Below, one piece after another: positions 10,720-23,168 of a DNA stretch of 64,000 nucleotides. The DNA is from Papio anubis (Eukaryota > Chordata > Mammalia > Primates > Cercopithecidae). The stretch is taken from NCBI RefSeq assembly GCF_008728515.1, contig NC_044981.1:109669702-109733701 (forward strand), in the 5' to 3' direction. How positions within the stretch are numbered: position 1 is the stretch's first letter; the number at the start of each line of letters is the position of its first letter. The notes beneath the pieces are model-generated. The model saw only the letters and a list, made by a program, of their open reading frames with translations, was not told where the DNA came from and made no database searches. The position numbers and the translations under genes were made by a program.

Positions 10720-12546
10720 CTGAGCATGTTGGATCACTACAGTGTATGCCATATCCTCCACTGCCAGACACTTTTAGCATGCAAAAGCTTGTTGCTGTCA
10801 GGTAATAGGTGCTCAGTAACTACTTCAGATAAGAGAATGAAAGAGATTGAAATTGTACTTATTTCAGCTCTATTTGATTTGGACTTCAAGTCTTTTAAAA
10901 AAACTTTTATTGTTTTACTTTTCAGTTCTTTTGGTCCAGTGTTCAATACTTCTTTCCCATCCTCAAATAACACTTAGTCTTAGTACAGGATGGGTATTAC
11001 TCAAATCCTACCAGCTTTGTTTTTAAAGATTCCTCAGCCATGTCTATTTTTTCTCTAGAGCTAAGTTTCATTCAATGATGGTTGTTTTCTTAGTCCTTTA
11101 AGTCATCTGAATAATGCTTGATTCATATATTGGGATGTATTTTTAAATGCATAAATGTTGGTCTAGGTCTTGTTAGAAAGAAAAATAGTGTAACTTCACA
11201 AAAGAAAAGGGAGTATTTTCTATAAAAAAAAATCATACAGTTTTTAAATTCTATGTTTCATTACCCCTCTAGAATGCCTTTCTAGCCTTGTTTTTATTGC
11301 ATTTTATCTGTATTTTTTGTGATAATATATTTTACAGCACACTTACGTAATCAATTGATGTAATGATGCCTCTAACTGAAACCGTCTTTTGTATCATTAT
11401 ATCCCCAATACCTGGTACATTATAAGTTGCCCCCAAATGAGTGCTGATCAGAATAAATATTCAAAGGTAGAAAAGTGGGAAGGTTTTTGTTTTTGTTTAT
11501 TTTTGCAGCCAGTATTACTTAATCTTAATGTTGAATCTCCTCCTTTTTGCTGAAGCAAAAAGAAAACAATCTGGAAATGTTCTTAAGTGAAAAAGGAAAA
11601 AGAATTCCAATTAATGTTTTTAACTTTAAAGCCTTTAGAGTAATTCCAGGATCTAAAACCTCCACTTCACTCCAAAGCAAAGGGGTTCTATTTAGACTGT
11701 TTAAGAGTTTTCCTTAGCACGAATGGACATATTCGATGTCAAAACTTCATAGTCACTTTACCTAGACTGGAAACATTGCCAAAGTTGGGATTTTTTTTCT
11801 TTGTTCTATGAAATAATTTCAAGTCAATGCATCACACTAGGGAAAAATTATTCAGCAATTCACTGTTCTTAGAACCTTGGTACACTTATGCCACCCTTTA
11901 TCATTTCTATAGCTCCTATACATTTATCACAGGAAAAAAAAGTGACTGGGGTTTTCCCAAAACTCCTCTCTCAGCTTCGTTAACTGTCTTTATAAACTTG
12001 ACCTATAAAGACCTTTCAAAATTAACTTCATGTTTCTAAAATTATTCTTATTAAGAATGTGCTTATGGCTAAAGTAAAATAGATCTATAAATCAAATGTA
12101 ACTAAATAGGCTGTAAATTTTTGTATAAAAAATTAGTTTTTCAAAAGTAAAAAATAGTTGCCCTTTTGTTCTCACTTCCTAGCAAGAGGGCTCTATCTAA
12201 AAAGGATTTCATCTGGGAGAGGTGTACTTGTTTAAAACAAACTGGAGCCTCTTTTGGAAGAGAGTAACTTACTGAAATGATGTCAACTAATTATGCATTT
12301 ACGTCAGATATATACATTAATTTCCATCACTTCATAAAAGTTAGAACTATTTTATTCTTATTTTTCAAGTTTAGATTTCTATTTTTGTACAATGTCTACT
12401 TTTGGTTATTTAAGGCTCTTTTGTCAGTTTGCCAAAAATTCTATATGATTAAACAGTAAGAAAAGAAGCAAATTTATAAGCACTTTTAGAAAGTGAAATG
12501 GAAGTTATCATGCTTTTTTGACAGGGATAATGATTATAATATTTCA
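10720..12546. other. Intergenic AT-rich sequence, nothing recognised
   Basis: No gene, RNA or clear repeat is seen. Short ORFs at 10726-10977, 11827-12039 and 12277-12459 have no recognisable similarity. Confidence 0.5.
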
Positions 12547-12830
12547 GGCCAGGTGCGGTGGCTCACGCCTGTAATCCCAGCAGTTTGGGAGGCCGAGGTG
12601 GGCAGATCCCCTAAGGTTGGGAGTTCAAGACCAGCCTGACCAACATGGAGAAACCCCATCTCTACTAAAAATACAAAATTAGCCGGGCGTGGTGGTACAT
12701 GCTTGTAATCCCAGCTACTCAGGAGGCTAAGGCAGGAGAATCGCTTGAACCTGGGAGGCAGAGGTTGCGGTGAGCCAAGATTGTGCCATTGCACTCCAGT
12801 CTGGGCAACAAGAATGAAACTGCATCTCAA
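12547..12830 (+). mobile_element. Alu SINE (AluS-like) with dinucleotide tail
   Basis: Full-length Alu from GGCCAGGTGCGGTGGCTCA to CTGCATCTCAAAA. The poly-A tail has evolved into the (TA)n(CA)n microsatellite that follows. Confidence 0.95.
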
Positions 12831-12898
12831 AATATATATATACACACATACACACACACACACACACACACATACATATACAGATATATATATATTAA
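12831..12898. repeat. (TA)n-(CA)n-(TA)n microsatellite at the Alu tail
   Basis: Alternating TA, then about 12 CA units with interruptions, then TA again. It is a likely polymorphic locus that arose in the Alu tail. Confidence 0.95.
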
Positions 12899-12899
12899 A

Positions 12900-13352
12900 A
12901 ATATTTAAGAAGGAGTCTGTATTTTTATATTTTTAATTTTTTCTTCTTACTCTGAGTCAAGAATTCTAAAGAGAAAGAAACTTGGAAGTGAATATAAACA
13001 CCTTCCTCAGATAGATGAACAGCCAGTTGGATTCAATTTTCACCAGACTAAAGAGTTACATACAAATAAATGAAACTGCCTAACAACTTAGTATTTTTAA
13101 AAACATAGACTTGAATATTTATCAAATTTATGACATTAAAAATATTTAAAATTTCAAGTAAAATAAAAAATTGCAAAGGAAATTATGGGTTTACTCGAAT
13201 ACATGTACATGTAAAACTTCTATCTGTTTAAAAATATTAAATTTAAAATGGAAAAAGACACAGAGGGAATCCTTGAAGAAAATATAACAGAAAGTTAATA
13301 TTTTCCAAACCTAAAGCATTCATTACGAATTGGTAATAAATATTAAATGCCT
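12900..13352. other. AT-rich intergenic sequence, nothing recognised
   Basis: A-rich sequence with many short homopolymers, no open frame of note and no confident repeat family. Confidence 0.5.
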
Positions 13353-13578
13353 AAAAAAAGGACAAACAATATGAATAGAAAATTCATGCAATACAAACTT
13401 AAAATGATCAATTAACATAGTTAAATATTCCATCATAAATTATTGCCTTCCATCATAAATTATTGCCTTTCATAAAAAAAGGACAAACAATATGAATAGA
13501 AAATTCATGCAATACAAACTTAAAATGATCAATTAACATAGTTAAATATTCCATCATAAATTATTGCCTTTCATCAAA
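13353..13578. repeat. 121-bp near-perfect tandem duplication
   Basis: The segment with GGACAAACAATATGAATAG recurs exactly 121 bases later (13360 and 13481), and identity continues to ATTATTGCCTTTCAT. Inside the first copy, a 20-bp unit (CCATCATAAATTATTGCCTT) is also duplicated in tandem. The near identity suggests a recent event. Confidence 0.95.
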
Positions 13579-13834
13579 AATGAAAGAGGCTTAAGTTAAA
13601 ACTATGGAAACTCTCATCTTGCAAAATTTTAAAATTATCTTTATTCATTCTTTGCTGGCAGTGTGGTACATCAATCTATATCAAAGTCATTAAAAATATT
13701 AGCAATTTAAACCAATGATTCTAGCTCTAGAAAACTATGCTAAGGAAGTAATAAAAATAATCCTAAAACAAAAAAATTTTAAAAAATTTAGAATAGTTTT
13801 ATTTTTAATAGTGAAAAGATACACTATTCATTGC

Positions 13835-13900
13835 AGATTATAATTTATTAAAATATTCTAAAAACTACTTATTGTAGAATATTTTAATAAATTATAATCT
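13835..13900. repeat. Perfect palindrome, 26-bp arms and 14-bp loop
   Basis: Left arm 13835-13860 (AGATTATAATTTATTAAAAT...) is the exact reverse complement of right arm 13875-13900 (...ATTATAATCT). The loop is 13861-13874. All 26 positions pair; the arms are almost entirely A and T. Confidence 0.97.
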
Positions 13901-14419
13901 CCGATCGATATAAAATAATGTAGCCTTTTTTTTTAGGGAAAGTATTTGGCAGTGAAGAAACCACTTCTAGTGTTAAGTGTAAAGAGAAATATAAAACTCC
14001 CAATATAATTTTATTTTTTTAAAAAGTATCCTTTGTGTATTAAAAAAAAAAGGCCTAAAAATAAACCTCCAAAATGTTAACAGGAGCTGTATTTTGGATT
14101 AAGCCATTGATAATATTTTCTCTTTTTCATTCTTTTCTGTATTTTTCAAATTTGTATTATTTATTTTGAGCTGTATTTAATTGAAATACCTTTGTTTCTA
14201 AAAGACTAGAAAAACTGTAATTGTGCCTTACATTTAAAATTCTGTGATGCATTATATATTTTTTATCAACATGGCTTTAAAAACAAAACTAAATTTTGTT
14301 CTGACATGTTAATTACATTTTTTTCTTTCACCATTAAAACGGTAATGTCTCACACATTAGTCCAAACTTCTGAATACTCAACAAATGGTAGCTTAATGTG
14401 CTAATCCATTTGGATTACT

Positions 14420-14640
14420 TGCTTTGTTTCTTTTAAGCCCACACTATGTGCTGGGAAACACTGTAAACTTAAGGATTCATTTACATTTTCTCATTTGATC
14501 TCAACAAGTCTATGAGGTAAGCGTTATTCGCTCCATATTCAGCAGGAAAAAAAATATGGTATAAAGAAGTTAAGTAACTGGCACACAGTCATCCTGTTAA
14601 TGAGTGGAGGAGCCAGTATTTGAAAGGTAGGAATTCCATT
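14420..14640 (-). mobile_element. MIR SINE (antisense)
   Basis: The order TGTGCTGGGAAACACTGTAA, TCTCATTTGATCTCAACAA, TATGAGGTAAGCG, GTTAAGTAACTGGCACACAG and GAGTGGAGGAGCCAGTATTTGAA is the MIR consensus read in reverse. Confidence 0.85.
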
Positions 14641-15059
14641 CATGGTTAGTGAAATCCTGAAAACCTCTAGTGAAAACCTAGGAACTTGTCAAGGAATTAG
14701 CAATGTCCACTGGAAGATAAAAATCACAATATTAAGGAAAGAATAACAAAATAATTGTAAGTTTACTAAAATATAGCTATTTCCATTTTCTCCATATTTC
14801 CTTTCACAAGTATACATTTTAATTGCTGAAATTGTAATAGATGTTAAACATATCTACAATATATGTTCAACATATGTCTATATATGTTGTTAAATATACG
14901 TCTATGATAGTTGTTAATGCTGTTTTTCCTTGACATTTAGGCAGACATTTTCCACGTTTTTACAAAATTTTTATAATTATTTATATTTGTGTTTATATAG
15001 CTGTCTTTATGTCCCTTAATATAAGACCTATGATTTTCCCCACTAATGTTTTCTTATTT

Positions 15060-15185
15060 TCTGTTACAAATAAAGATACTCTAGATGTCTTCATGAATAT
15101 GGCTTTTTGCTTTCTTCAAATTATTTGATTGGGATAAATTCTTAGAAACAGAATTGCTGTGTCAACTGGTTCAAACAGTCATAAA
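15060..15185 (-). mobile_element. Old L1 3' region fragment (antisense), low confidence
   Basis: Contains GGGATAAATTCTTAGAAACAG and AATTGCTGTGTCAACTGGTTC, like the L1M-type consensus segment that reads CCTAGAAGTGGAATTGCTGGGTCAAA in antisense. The boundaries are unclear. Confidence 0.5.
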
Positions 15186-15565
15186 GCTGGCTGGAGAAAC
15201 TGAGAGAGGAAAATAAATCACTTAAATAAACCCTCTTAATTTTGTACAAGTGAAACAACACTTCCTACACTTCAACAGCCACTGGCTAAGAGAAGAGATA
15301 CAGCTATTATATTAGCTGCTCTGTACGCCTCTTCCTTGTGAAACCTTAAACAAGATATGGATTATACCAGGTCTTGAAAGAGCAGTTACTAATTTCTAGT
15401 AGTAAATAAGAGGGGTTTATTCTTTCTTTCACAATAACTTGCTCTTTTATGACTTAATAGCATTTTGAATGAAATAGACGATGCCTTGTTCCTCTCCTAG
15501 ATCCCTTTTACAGCGTGGAGAGTGAACATTTCTTCATAAGCAAGTAGTATGATCATATTATCATA

Positions 15566-15700
15566 CGTAGAAGGAGCATAGTGTAATGGCTAAGACAGGA
15601 GCTCTGGAGCTGCACTGCCCTTGCTTGAATCCCAGCTCCACCACATAGATACAGTATAAGACCTTATGCAAGTTATTCAATCTCTCTGGGAGACTTTAGA
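15566..15700 (+). mobile_element. MIR SINE
   Basis: Contains GCATAGTGTAATGGCTAAGA, GGAGCTCTGGAGCTGCACTGCC, GCTTGAATCCCAGCTCCACCAC and CAAGTTATTCAATCTCTCTG, matching MIR from its tRNA-like head through the core. Confidence 0.9.
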
Positions 15701-15709
15701 AATAGATAT

Positions 15710-18700
15710 AGATATCTCCAATATTTTTCTTAATATACAATATATAATACTAAATCTTAACTCATATATAAACACATACATACATAAGAGGCATAGTAAT
15801 TTTATCCTCATGATCTAGTCAAGACCTTAAGAAACTTCTGCCCCAACTCTGTATTGCCAGAAAAAAAAAAAATCTTTTAATTTATTTATAGCTAACAACC
15901 CCATTCAGCAAGGTACCTCATTCAGTTAAAGAGAAGTACATTTTGAAAGCAATTTATCTTAGCATATTGTTCCAGGAAATTACATTGCTCAAAGCCAGAC
16001 AGTCTATGAGTGACTTATTCAACTCTTTCTTTTGTATTATTCAAGATAAGCTTTTGGTTATACCTGCTTTAAAAATACTTGTGTTAAACTTATTAACACA
16101 CTGCATGATAAAAATGCAAAGTTTCATAATTTCATTTGGAACGTTCACAACATCATTTTCTGTTAAGATCTATATCTTTCCTAGGAATATATACCGTGCT
16201 TACTTCCAAGCATATATGAAGCCAGGTTCTCTACCAATTAGCACTAAATCAGCATCTCAACTTTCTCAAGAGGAAGTAAAAACCACCCTTGTTGACTGAT
16301 TCTTAGAGCTTATGTTTTTATTCTTTAACGTGTCATACAGAATTTTTTTATTCCGAGAAGTAGGCATGGAGTACACTCTCAAAACTAAAGATCATGCATG
16401 TTCATGAATTTCTTTTTTTTTAAAAAAAAAAATGGACGTGCAGCCTATTCTTTTCTCTCAACCTTTTCTAAGGCAAAGTTTCTTTGTTAAAAACTGCAAA
16501 CCCTGTTTTCAGAAAAATGCATCCATGGCCATATACACCCACCGATGTACACAATTTACAGGATTCCTAGAGCTCTCTTTCAAAATTTATCAATTCCCTT
16601 TGGGATCTTGAACCTGGTCAGGAAGTTCTCTCCAGATACCCTCACAGGACCATGGAAATGAATCCTGCCTCATTGATATGGTGGGGTTTGCCTCAATAGG
16701 ATTATTTTCACTGATTTTTTTTCTGTCATGATGACAACTCCCTAAATTAAGACACACCCCCATAAAATTCCTTACTGTATTTATCCTAAGGGTATTACTT
16801 AGCAATTTGTTCATTGCATCACATGGGATCCTTTTTATGATAAAATTCAAATATTGTTAGGACCTAAAATCAGAACTCACTGTGCTTCTCTGGAATGAAA
16901 AATTTGTCTTTATCTTATGAGCACTGTGAATATGTATCTGTTCCTATTCCTTTCATTAAGTGCACAGCTAAAAAGCTAAGAGCTAAATCCATGGCCCTTT
17001 GCTGGTTTTTATGATGCAAGACTCTTTTTTTTAGCACTAACCTTATTACTGGCTCCACCTTACTTCCCCTTGGCCCCAACTCTATCATCTACTTTATATT
17101 TATGTTATCTTGTTTAGAGACACTTTTATAAAAATCGTATAACAAGGCAAAGGGGAAAGAAATAAAAGATGGAATGAAAGAATAAAGGGCTTTTTAAAAA
17201 ACTGTTACATTCCTTTACATTCAATTTCATTCAAAGTAAGCAATTCATCCATGGCTATACCACCCTGAATGTGCCTGATCTCATCAAAGTAAGCAATTAA
17301 TTAAATACTTAATTCTGAAATTAAGTAAATAGTTAAATATTTTAAATTTTCTATTTCAAATTGTTATAATACTTTAGAAATTTTATATTAAAACAGAAAA
17401 GAGTAATAAAAATTATTTCATCAATTTATGTGATCCATTGGTGATTGCAAAATCTCAATTGCCAAAACTTCTAAACTTTAGAATGCATGAGGTAAGCGTA
17501 TTTGGAGTTCCTCTTCACCTCTATTTAGACATTTTGTTTACCTCTAAACATCAATATCCATGGATATAACTAAATGGTTAATATAAATGTAGTCACAGAA
17601 TTCATCATTTGGTGATCCAATTCAGTAGCAAGAATTAACTCTAGACTACTTAAGTTATTAATAAAAAGTATCTACTAGGAAAACTTCAACTTTCAATATT
17701 ACTACCAAATAAGATCTTACTTATTATGAAATATCCAAAGGTTCTATTAATTCAAACCAATACGCATTTATTTCTTAATAAAGGCTCACTTACCAAAAAG
17801 TTTATCTATTTATAATATTTACAGCTTTGAAATAAAGACAATCTTCTCCTCCAGTTCTTTCAACAATGCTAAACATTTTTGCCTTTTTAGCATTTGAGCC
17901 TCCTCTCTACCTGCTTTACAAAAAAATTGGATGGTATCCTTATAATTTACACCCTTCTTTGTACGTTTTCTTCTCCTATTAAAGAGTCTTATTCTTTTAT
18001 GTGCTTTAGAGACGTTGGAGATAAATTTCCTTTTTAGAAACCTTCTTTCAGCAGCATTACCTCATAAGCATTGCCTGATTTTATAAATCATCTGTAGATC
18101 AGGGATCTGGCATATGTTGTTTTATTTTAAAAAACAAATTTCCAGTAAATGCATTTTTCAGTTTACACTTAAGAAGTCAAAATGTCAAGATGACTCAAAA
18201 ACAATACATTAAATTGCCAGTGAACTTTACAGATTTGATTTGGTAAAGATAGCACAAGATTCAATGAGACCGAGAGTCTACAATATGCCTGAGTGAGCAA
18301 TCAGAGATCATTCAGGAAGATAACGTCAAAGGCCAGACCCACGCCACTTATGCAAATACCTTGGGGTGGAATTAACCTAATAGAATGAAACATTTTTCGA
18401 AAAAAAAAATGTCAAAGCATGTGGGAAATGTTACTGAAGTGTCTTTTCCAATGAGAATTTCTATGAGGTATAATCTGTGGAAAAGCATGCATGCACATAG
18501 GGAAAGAAAAAGGACAAATGTGTCACTGCACACAGTTCCCACCTCTTATTTCCACCCAGAAAGAACACTGTTCATGACTATATTCCCTTCCAGGCAGGTG
18601 TATGGAAGTGACTAAACACTAACATTGTAGTTTTGCCAAGCAACACAGTTGTCTTTAGTGTTTAACACACATGAGCATCTCCTCACTTCAGAATCTTTTG

Positions 18701-19678
18701 GGGAGGAATTTGAACCATAAGTTTTGCACTTAACCAGAAATAAGTTTAATGAATTCGGAGATTTATTCTGAAGAGTTGGAGGATTGAAATCCTTAGAATA
18801 ATATAGTTACAGTTTTAAAACTGAAATATGATGTGGGAACTTTTTAACCATCAGTAGGAATTCTACAATCTGGTCTCACAAGGTATTTATGATTGAGGAA
18901 GAGTATGCTCTTAAAAGCAATCATCTACCTCTAAAGGGTAGTCTTGAATCCTACATTTCATTTCATAGCATAAGAAAAGCAGAGACAGGAGAAATCACCA
19001 CAGTATTCTGGTGAAGGATTGATAGACTCTGTTTTTAATTTTTAGGACCTGGCTCTTTGTGCAAGTAGACTTTAAGAGGCAAGACTGTCTATATGTCAAA
19101 ATGTTAACAAGCAGAAGCACTTCTGGAGTGATGGGATAAAGTCTTCTGAACGTTTTCTCTGCCATAAAAACAGCGGAAATAAATGGCAAAAGAAAAAGCA
19201 ACTTGTTAAGTGCTCTGGAAATTAACCAAAGACTTGTGACAACTCCAGGAGCATTTATTCAAGAAAAGCAACTGAATCTTGTTAAGAACAAAGACCTTAG
19301 TGACATTTTAACTTGCCTAAGTCCTTGCCCAAGTCCTTCTTGCCAGCTCCAGGGTAGCCATGAAAATCAGCAGGCTTACAGAAACCAACAGCCTAATAGT
19401 TATCAGAGAAGTCAAAATGGGTTAGAGCTTCTCAAAAAGCTGCATGCCTCAGCAGTAGTCACTATTTGACCTGACTGGCAACTTCTTGAAAACCCCATTC
19501 ACAGAGCTGGTCTTTATATAACTTCATTCAGAGCTCACTAGGTGGAAAACTCCCTTTTTCCTCCAAGGCGCGTGTTAAAAACAATCAGCAGCAACTGTCT
19601 GATTTTGTAGCTGCATTATAAAGAGACACCAGTTGGAGTAAAAAGAGGCTGAGCAAAAAATGTTTAAGAAAACCATGG
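15710..19678. other. Intergenic sequence, no gene recognised
   Basis: About 4 kb of AT-rich sequence. Open frames at 15943-16299 (+, 118 codons), 16590-16850 (-), 18385-18615 (+), 18995-19201 (-) and 19203-19469 (+) were read. None resembles a known family and none has splice or promoter support. No young repeats are present, unlike most of the window. Confidence 0.5.
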
Positions 19679-20050
19679 AAGACCAGGCATGGTGGCTTAT
19701 GCCTGTAATCCCAGCACTTTGGGAGGCCAAGGCAGGCAGATTGCTTGAGCTCAGGAGTTTGAGACCAACCTGGCAACATGGTAAAACCCTATGTCTACAA
19801 AAAAATACAAAAATTAGCCAGGAATGGTGGCAGGTGTCTGTCATCCCAGCCTCTCTGGAGGCTGAGGTGGCAGGATCACCTGAGCCCAGGAGGTGAAGGG
19901 TGCAGTGAGCCAACATCATGCCACTGTACTCCAGCCTGGGTGACAGAGTGAGACTCTGTCTCAAAAAAAAAACCACAAACAAACAAAAACAAAAAACAAA
20001 ACAAAACAAAACAAAAAAATAAAAACAAAACCACACACACAAAAATAAAA
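19679..20050 (+). mobile_element. Alu SINE with long A/C-rich tail
   Basis: Dimeric Alu from GACCAGGCATGGTGGCTTATG to GACTCTGTCTCAAAAAAAAA, followed by an (AAAAC)n-rich tail to about 20050. The 177-codon minus-strand ORF here is antisense Alu plus tail. Confidence 0.95.
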
Positions 20051-20554
20051 AATGAAGTGTCTGTAGGGAAAAGCTCTGACATATTCCTGGGGATCTAGAA
20101 ACCCACACACATGTGAAGGGCCATACATATGTCCAGGAAGGCTCTGAGAAAGCACTAATGTCTTAACTTTAGCTCACCTTACGGTTCTGCATTAGGAGCA
20201 TCCATTCCTTGCATCTTCCATGTTCTGACAGGGGCTGGCATTCCTTGGCTTGTGGCTGCTTCACTCCAAAATTCAAGATCAGAATTTCCAGAAATCTCTT
20301 TCTGTTCTGTTCTCACATGACCTTCTCTTCTTTGTGTCTGTGCCAAATCTTCCTCTGCCTTTCTTATAAGGCCACTTGCTATAGTAAATAAATACTACAC
20401 ACTTATAATAAATCTGAATTGTTTTGAATCTATATTTGAAAACTTTAGTTTTTTAAAAACTAATTTCAAAATTTTAAAAATTTTGAAATCACATTGTTCA
20501 AAGATTAGCTTAGAAAAGTTTTTCCCATGTAAATATTTAAATATTTATTTTTAT

Positions 20555-20890
20555 TGCATGCCACTATTTCATTTTTTGTTTACATTCTTTATTCATTTTA
20601 AATTTATTTTGAATCAAAGAGACTTTTCTCTATGGCTAATTTTCTCCCAAACATTAATTAATCAATTGTTTCCATTTGTTGAAAATACCACTCTCATCAT
20701 AACTAATTTCCCATATATGCCTAGTTCTATTTTAGTATTATTTATTTTCTTCTGTTGATTTGCATGACTTTTAATTTTTATTTTAGCTTTAAGACCAGTT
20801 TGATATCTGCTAGGCCAAGGATATTCTGTTACTTTTCTTTGTCAGAATTTTGATGACATTGTTTCTTGTTTCCACATGACATTTTATCTT
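20555..20890 (-). mobile_element. Old L1 ORF2/3' fragment (antisense)
   Basis: Order of TTTCCATTTGTTGAAAATACC, ATAACTAATTTCCCATATATG, TTTTAGCTTTAAGACCAG, TTTGATATCTGCTAGGCCAAGG and TTTGTCAGAATTTT parallels the reverse complement of the end of an L1M ORF2. It is heavily decayed. Confidence 0.65.
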
Positions 20891-21104
20891 CATCTAAGTT
20901 AAAAGACAAAAGCAAATATAAAAAAGAAAGTCTGTATGTCAGGATTCTGGCTTTCATCACATTGAATTATAAATTAATTTGGGTATAAACTATCTTAAAA
21001 TGTTACACTTCTTATCCACAAATAAGACAAGGCTTCCAAACTTACTCGTATATTCTTTTGCATCCTTCACTCTGTAGTTTGTTTTTTAAAGTCATTTCTG
21101 CAAG

Positions 21105-21297
21105 CTAGGCCACATGGTGAAACCTCATCTCCTCAAAAAATATAAAAATTAGCCAGGTGTGGTGGCATGTGCCTATAGTCCCAGCCATTTGGGAGGCTGA
21201 GGTGGGAGGGTGTCTTGAGCCTGGGAGGCAGAGGTAGCAGTGAGCTGATATCGTGCCACTGCGCTCCAGCCTGGACAACATGGAGATACCCAGTCTC

Positions 21298-21327
<30 letters not shown>
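21105..21327 (+). mobile_element. 5'-truncated Alu SINE with pure A tail
   Basis: Begins in the left arm (CACATGGTGAAACCTCATCTCC), continues through the linker and right arm (GGTGGCATGTGCCTATAGTCCC), and ends in 28 A residues. Confidence 0.95.
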
Positions 21328-21329
<2 letters not shown>

Positions 21330-21330
<1 letters not shown>

Positions 21331-22025
21331 TTTCTGGTGCTTACTCATGATGCTTTACACCTCATTCCTCATTGGGAGTGTGCTCTTTATTAACTTAAAG
21401 TAATATCCTTTGTCCTATTTCACATATTTCGTCTTGACCAACTTTTTTTCATGCTAGGTACACACTAACATACTTTTGCCTATCCTTTTACTTTCACATT
21501 TTCTGAGCCACTTCACTTTAGGCAAGATTTATTGACTTGCAGTTAGAATTTTGGATTGAAAAGAAGTCTTCTATCTTGTGTATATGTGTGTCTCATTGTA
21601 TTTATTTTTATAAAGATTATAATCTATTTTAATTCTGATATCTTATGGTTTAAATTTTTGTTTTCATTATTATTTTCTGTTTCTACCATTTGTTGAATAA
21701 CCTATGCTTTTTTTGTCTACATGCCTATTTTCCCAGAAGAGATCTTCTATATTTAATTTTGCCAGCAGTTGCTAACATAGTTTCAGATAATATGCTTAGA
21801 CACATATTTCTCAATTTATCAGCTTCAGAAATAAAGCAGTATGTATTGAATCCCTGTATTAGTTAGAAATCTTTCTGGCAAGTTATTGTAACCTAATCTA
21901 ATGTTGCTTATATAAAAATGAAAATTTGATAAAATGCGATTGTGGTATCTAGTAGATTCCAATAAAGGTTTCATTACCTATGAAGGAAAGAGAGATATAG
22001 CTAGACTTCAGAGACTGCAGGGACC
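21330..22025. other. Intergenic T-rich sequence, nothing firm
   Basis: T-rich sequence with L1-antisense flavour but no segment I can place securely. No open frame of note. Confidence 0.4.
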
Positions 22026-22029
22026 AATG

Positions 22030-23000
22030 TAACCAAATGCAAGTTGGAATGCTCCCACTCGCAAAGTCCAATTAGCAAGAGTAAGGTCTGGTAGAAAGTG
22101 ATTTTATTAAACAAAAGTAGCAATGGAGACATGGCCAGATTCCCATCCAAAGCAACCACTTCAATTGTGAGGGGCAAGGCAAGGACTTAAAAAGGGAAAA
22201 CTTGATATGGATGGCATGTAAGACTTGTGCAGAGTATAATGTCTGTGTGTCTTGTTCCAGTGGCTATCTTGGGTTTCAGTCCACTGGGGAGCGTGGGCTA
22301 GTGTCGTTTCGACAATGGCCAAGTTGTTGAGTAGCCACTTTCAAGTAATCTCTGGAATTTTGCACCTGAGTCCACATTTGGACTTTCTGTCTCAAGATTG
22401 GCCCCTGGAACTTCTAAGATGGCACATAATTAGATGCTAGCATACAGTTAGATAAATGTGAAGGGAGTATATATGGTGAGAAAGGGTGGAACATGGAATC
22501 TATTTTAAGGCTAAGGAAAATGCCTCTGCAGTTTGCTGCAAGGTTATATCTTGAAATCCAAAAAAAAGATGAATGCAAGTTTTAAAATGCATTTTGAAGT
22601 TAAGCTGCCTGGTTACACTAAGAATTTCAATGTGATTGGCACATCTACTTTTTACTGCCTCTCTCTGAGGGTTAGTTTAATTCCCTTCTTTCCATTTTGA
22701 AGAAAGGGGCCTTTAAATTTTACTTTTTATAGTTTGAGCCATCTGGAAGATATTTGCCTGACTCTGTCTGGATCCCTACCCCAAAACACTTTGCAAAGGC
22801 CACTGGATCTACCCAAGTCTGCGATTTGCCCAATTAGAATGTGGTGGAATCCCTTGTTTCCCTCAGACCCTTTTGGTCTGCTGAGCACCTGTGGTGTAGG
22901 TGCTCAGCAGATCACAAGGTTTGAATATGTAGGCTTGAATATTCAGCACACCAAGTGGGTAAAGCAGGGGGAGTCTGCAGTCTGAGTTTTGACTGCAGTT
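22030..23000 (-). mobile_element. LTR-like repeat (endogenous retrovirus type), family not named
   Basis: A long, unusually structured block: AATGCTCCCACTCGCAAAGTCCAATTAGCAAGAGTAAGGTC, GATTTTATTAAAC (a polyadenylation-like AATAAA on the minus strand) and CTTGTTCCAGTGGCTATCTTGG. The overall pattern is that of an LTR I have met as a dispersed primate repeat, read on the minus strand. The extent and family name are uncertain. No internal retroviral coding sequence is present. It contains the 22877-22911 hairpin. Confidence 0.5.
22877..22911. repeat. Hairpin: 14-bp perfect arms, 7-nt loop
   Basis: TCTGCTGAGCACCT (22877-22890), loop GTGGTGT, then the exact reverse complement AGGTGCTCAGCAGA (22898-22911). 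It is GC-richer than its surroundings, so a stem would be stable. Confidence 0.95.
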
Positions 23001-23118
23001 TCTTCCTTAATTTGTGTTTTTCTAACTGTGGCCAATTCCATCCTACTAGGAAATGTTCCTGAATTGTGTGGCAGCTGTACCTTGGATTTCAGCTGGGTTC
23101 TCTGCATTATACTTAGAT

Positions 23119-23168
23119 GATTTGGTGATAAGACATTCAGCAAGCTACTTTGGTGATAAGACATTCAT
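23119..23168. repeat. 29-bp direct repeat
   Basis: TTTGGTGATAAGACATTCA occurs twice, 29 bases apart, as a short tandem duplication with AGCAAGCTAC between the copies. Confidence 0.9.

Noticed and set aside
15566..15700. tRNA-like sequence
   Set aside because: The tRNA-like head belongs to a MIR SINE, not to a functional tRNA gene.
19575..20108. 177-codon minus-strand ORF
   Set aside because: Antisense Alu and its A-rich tail (poly-Phe/Val/Cys translation).
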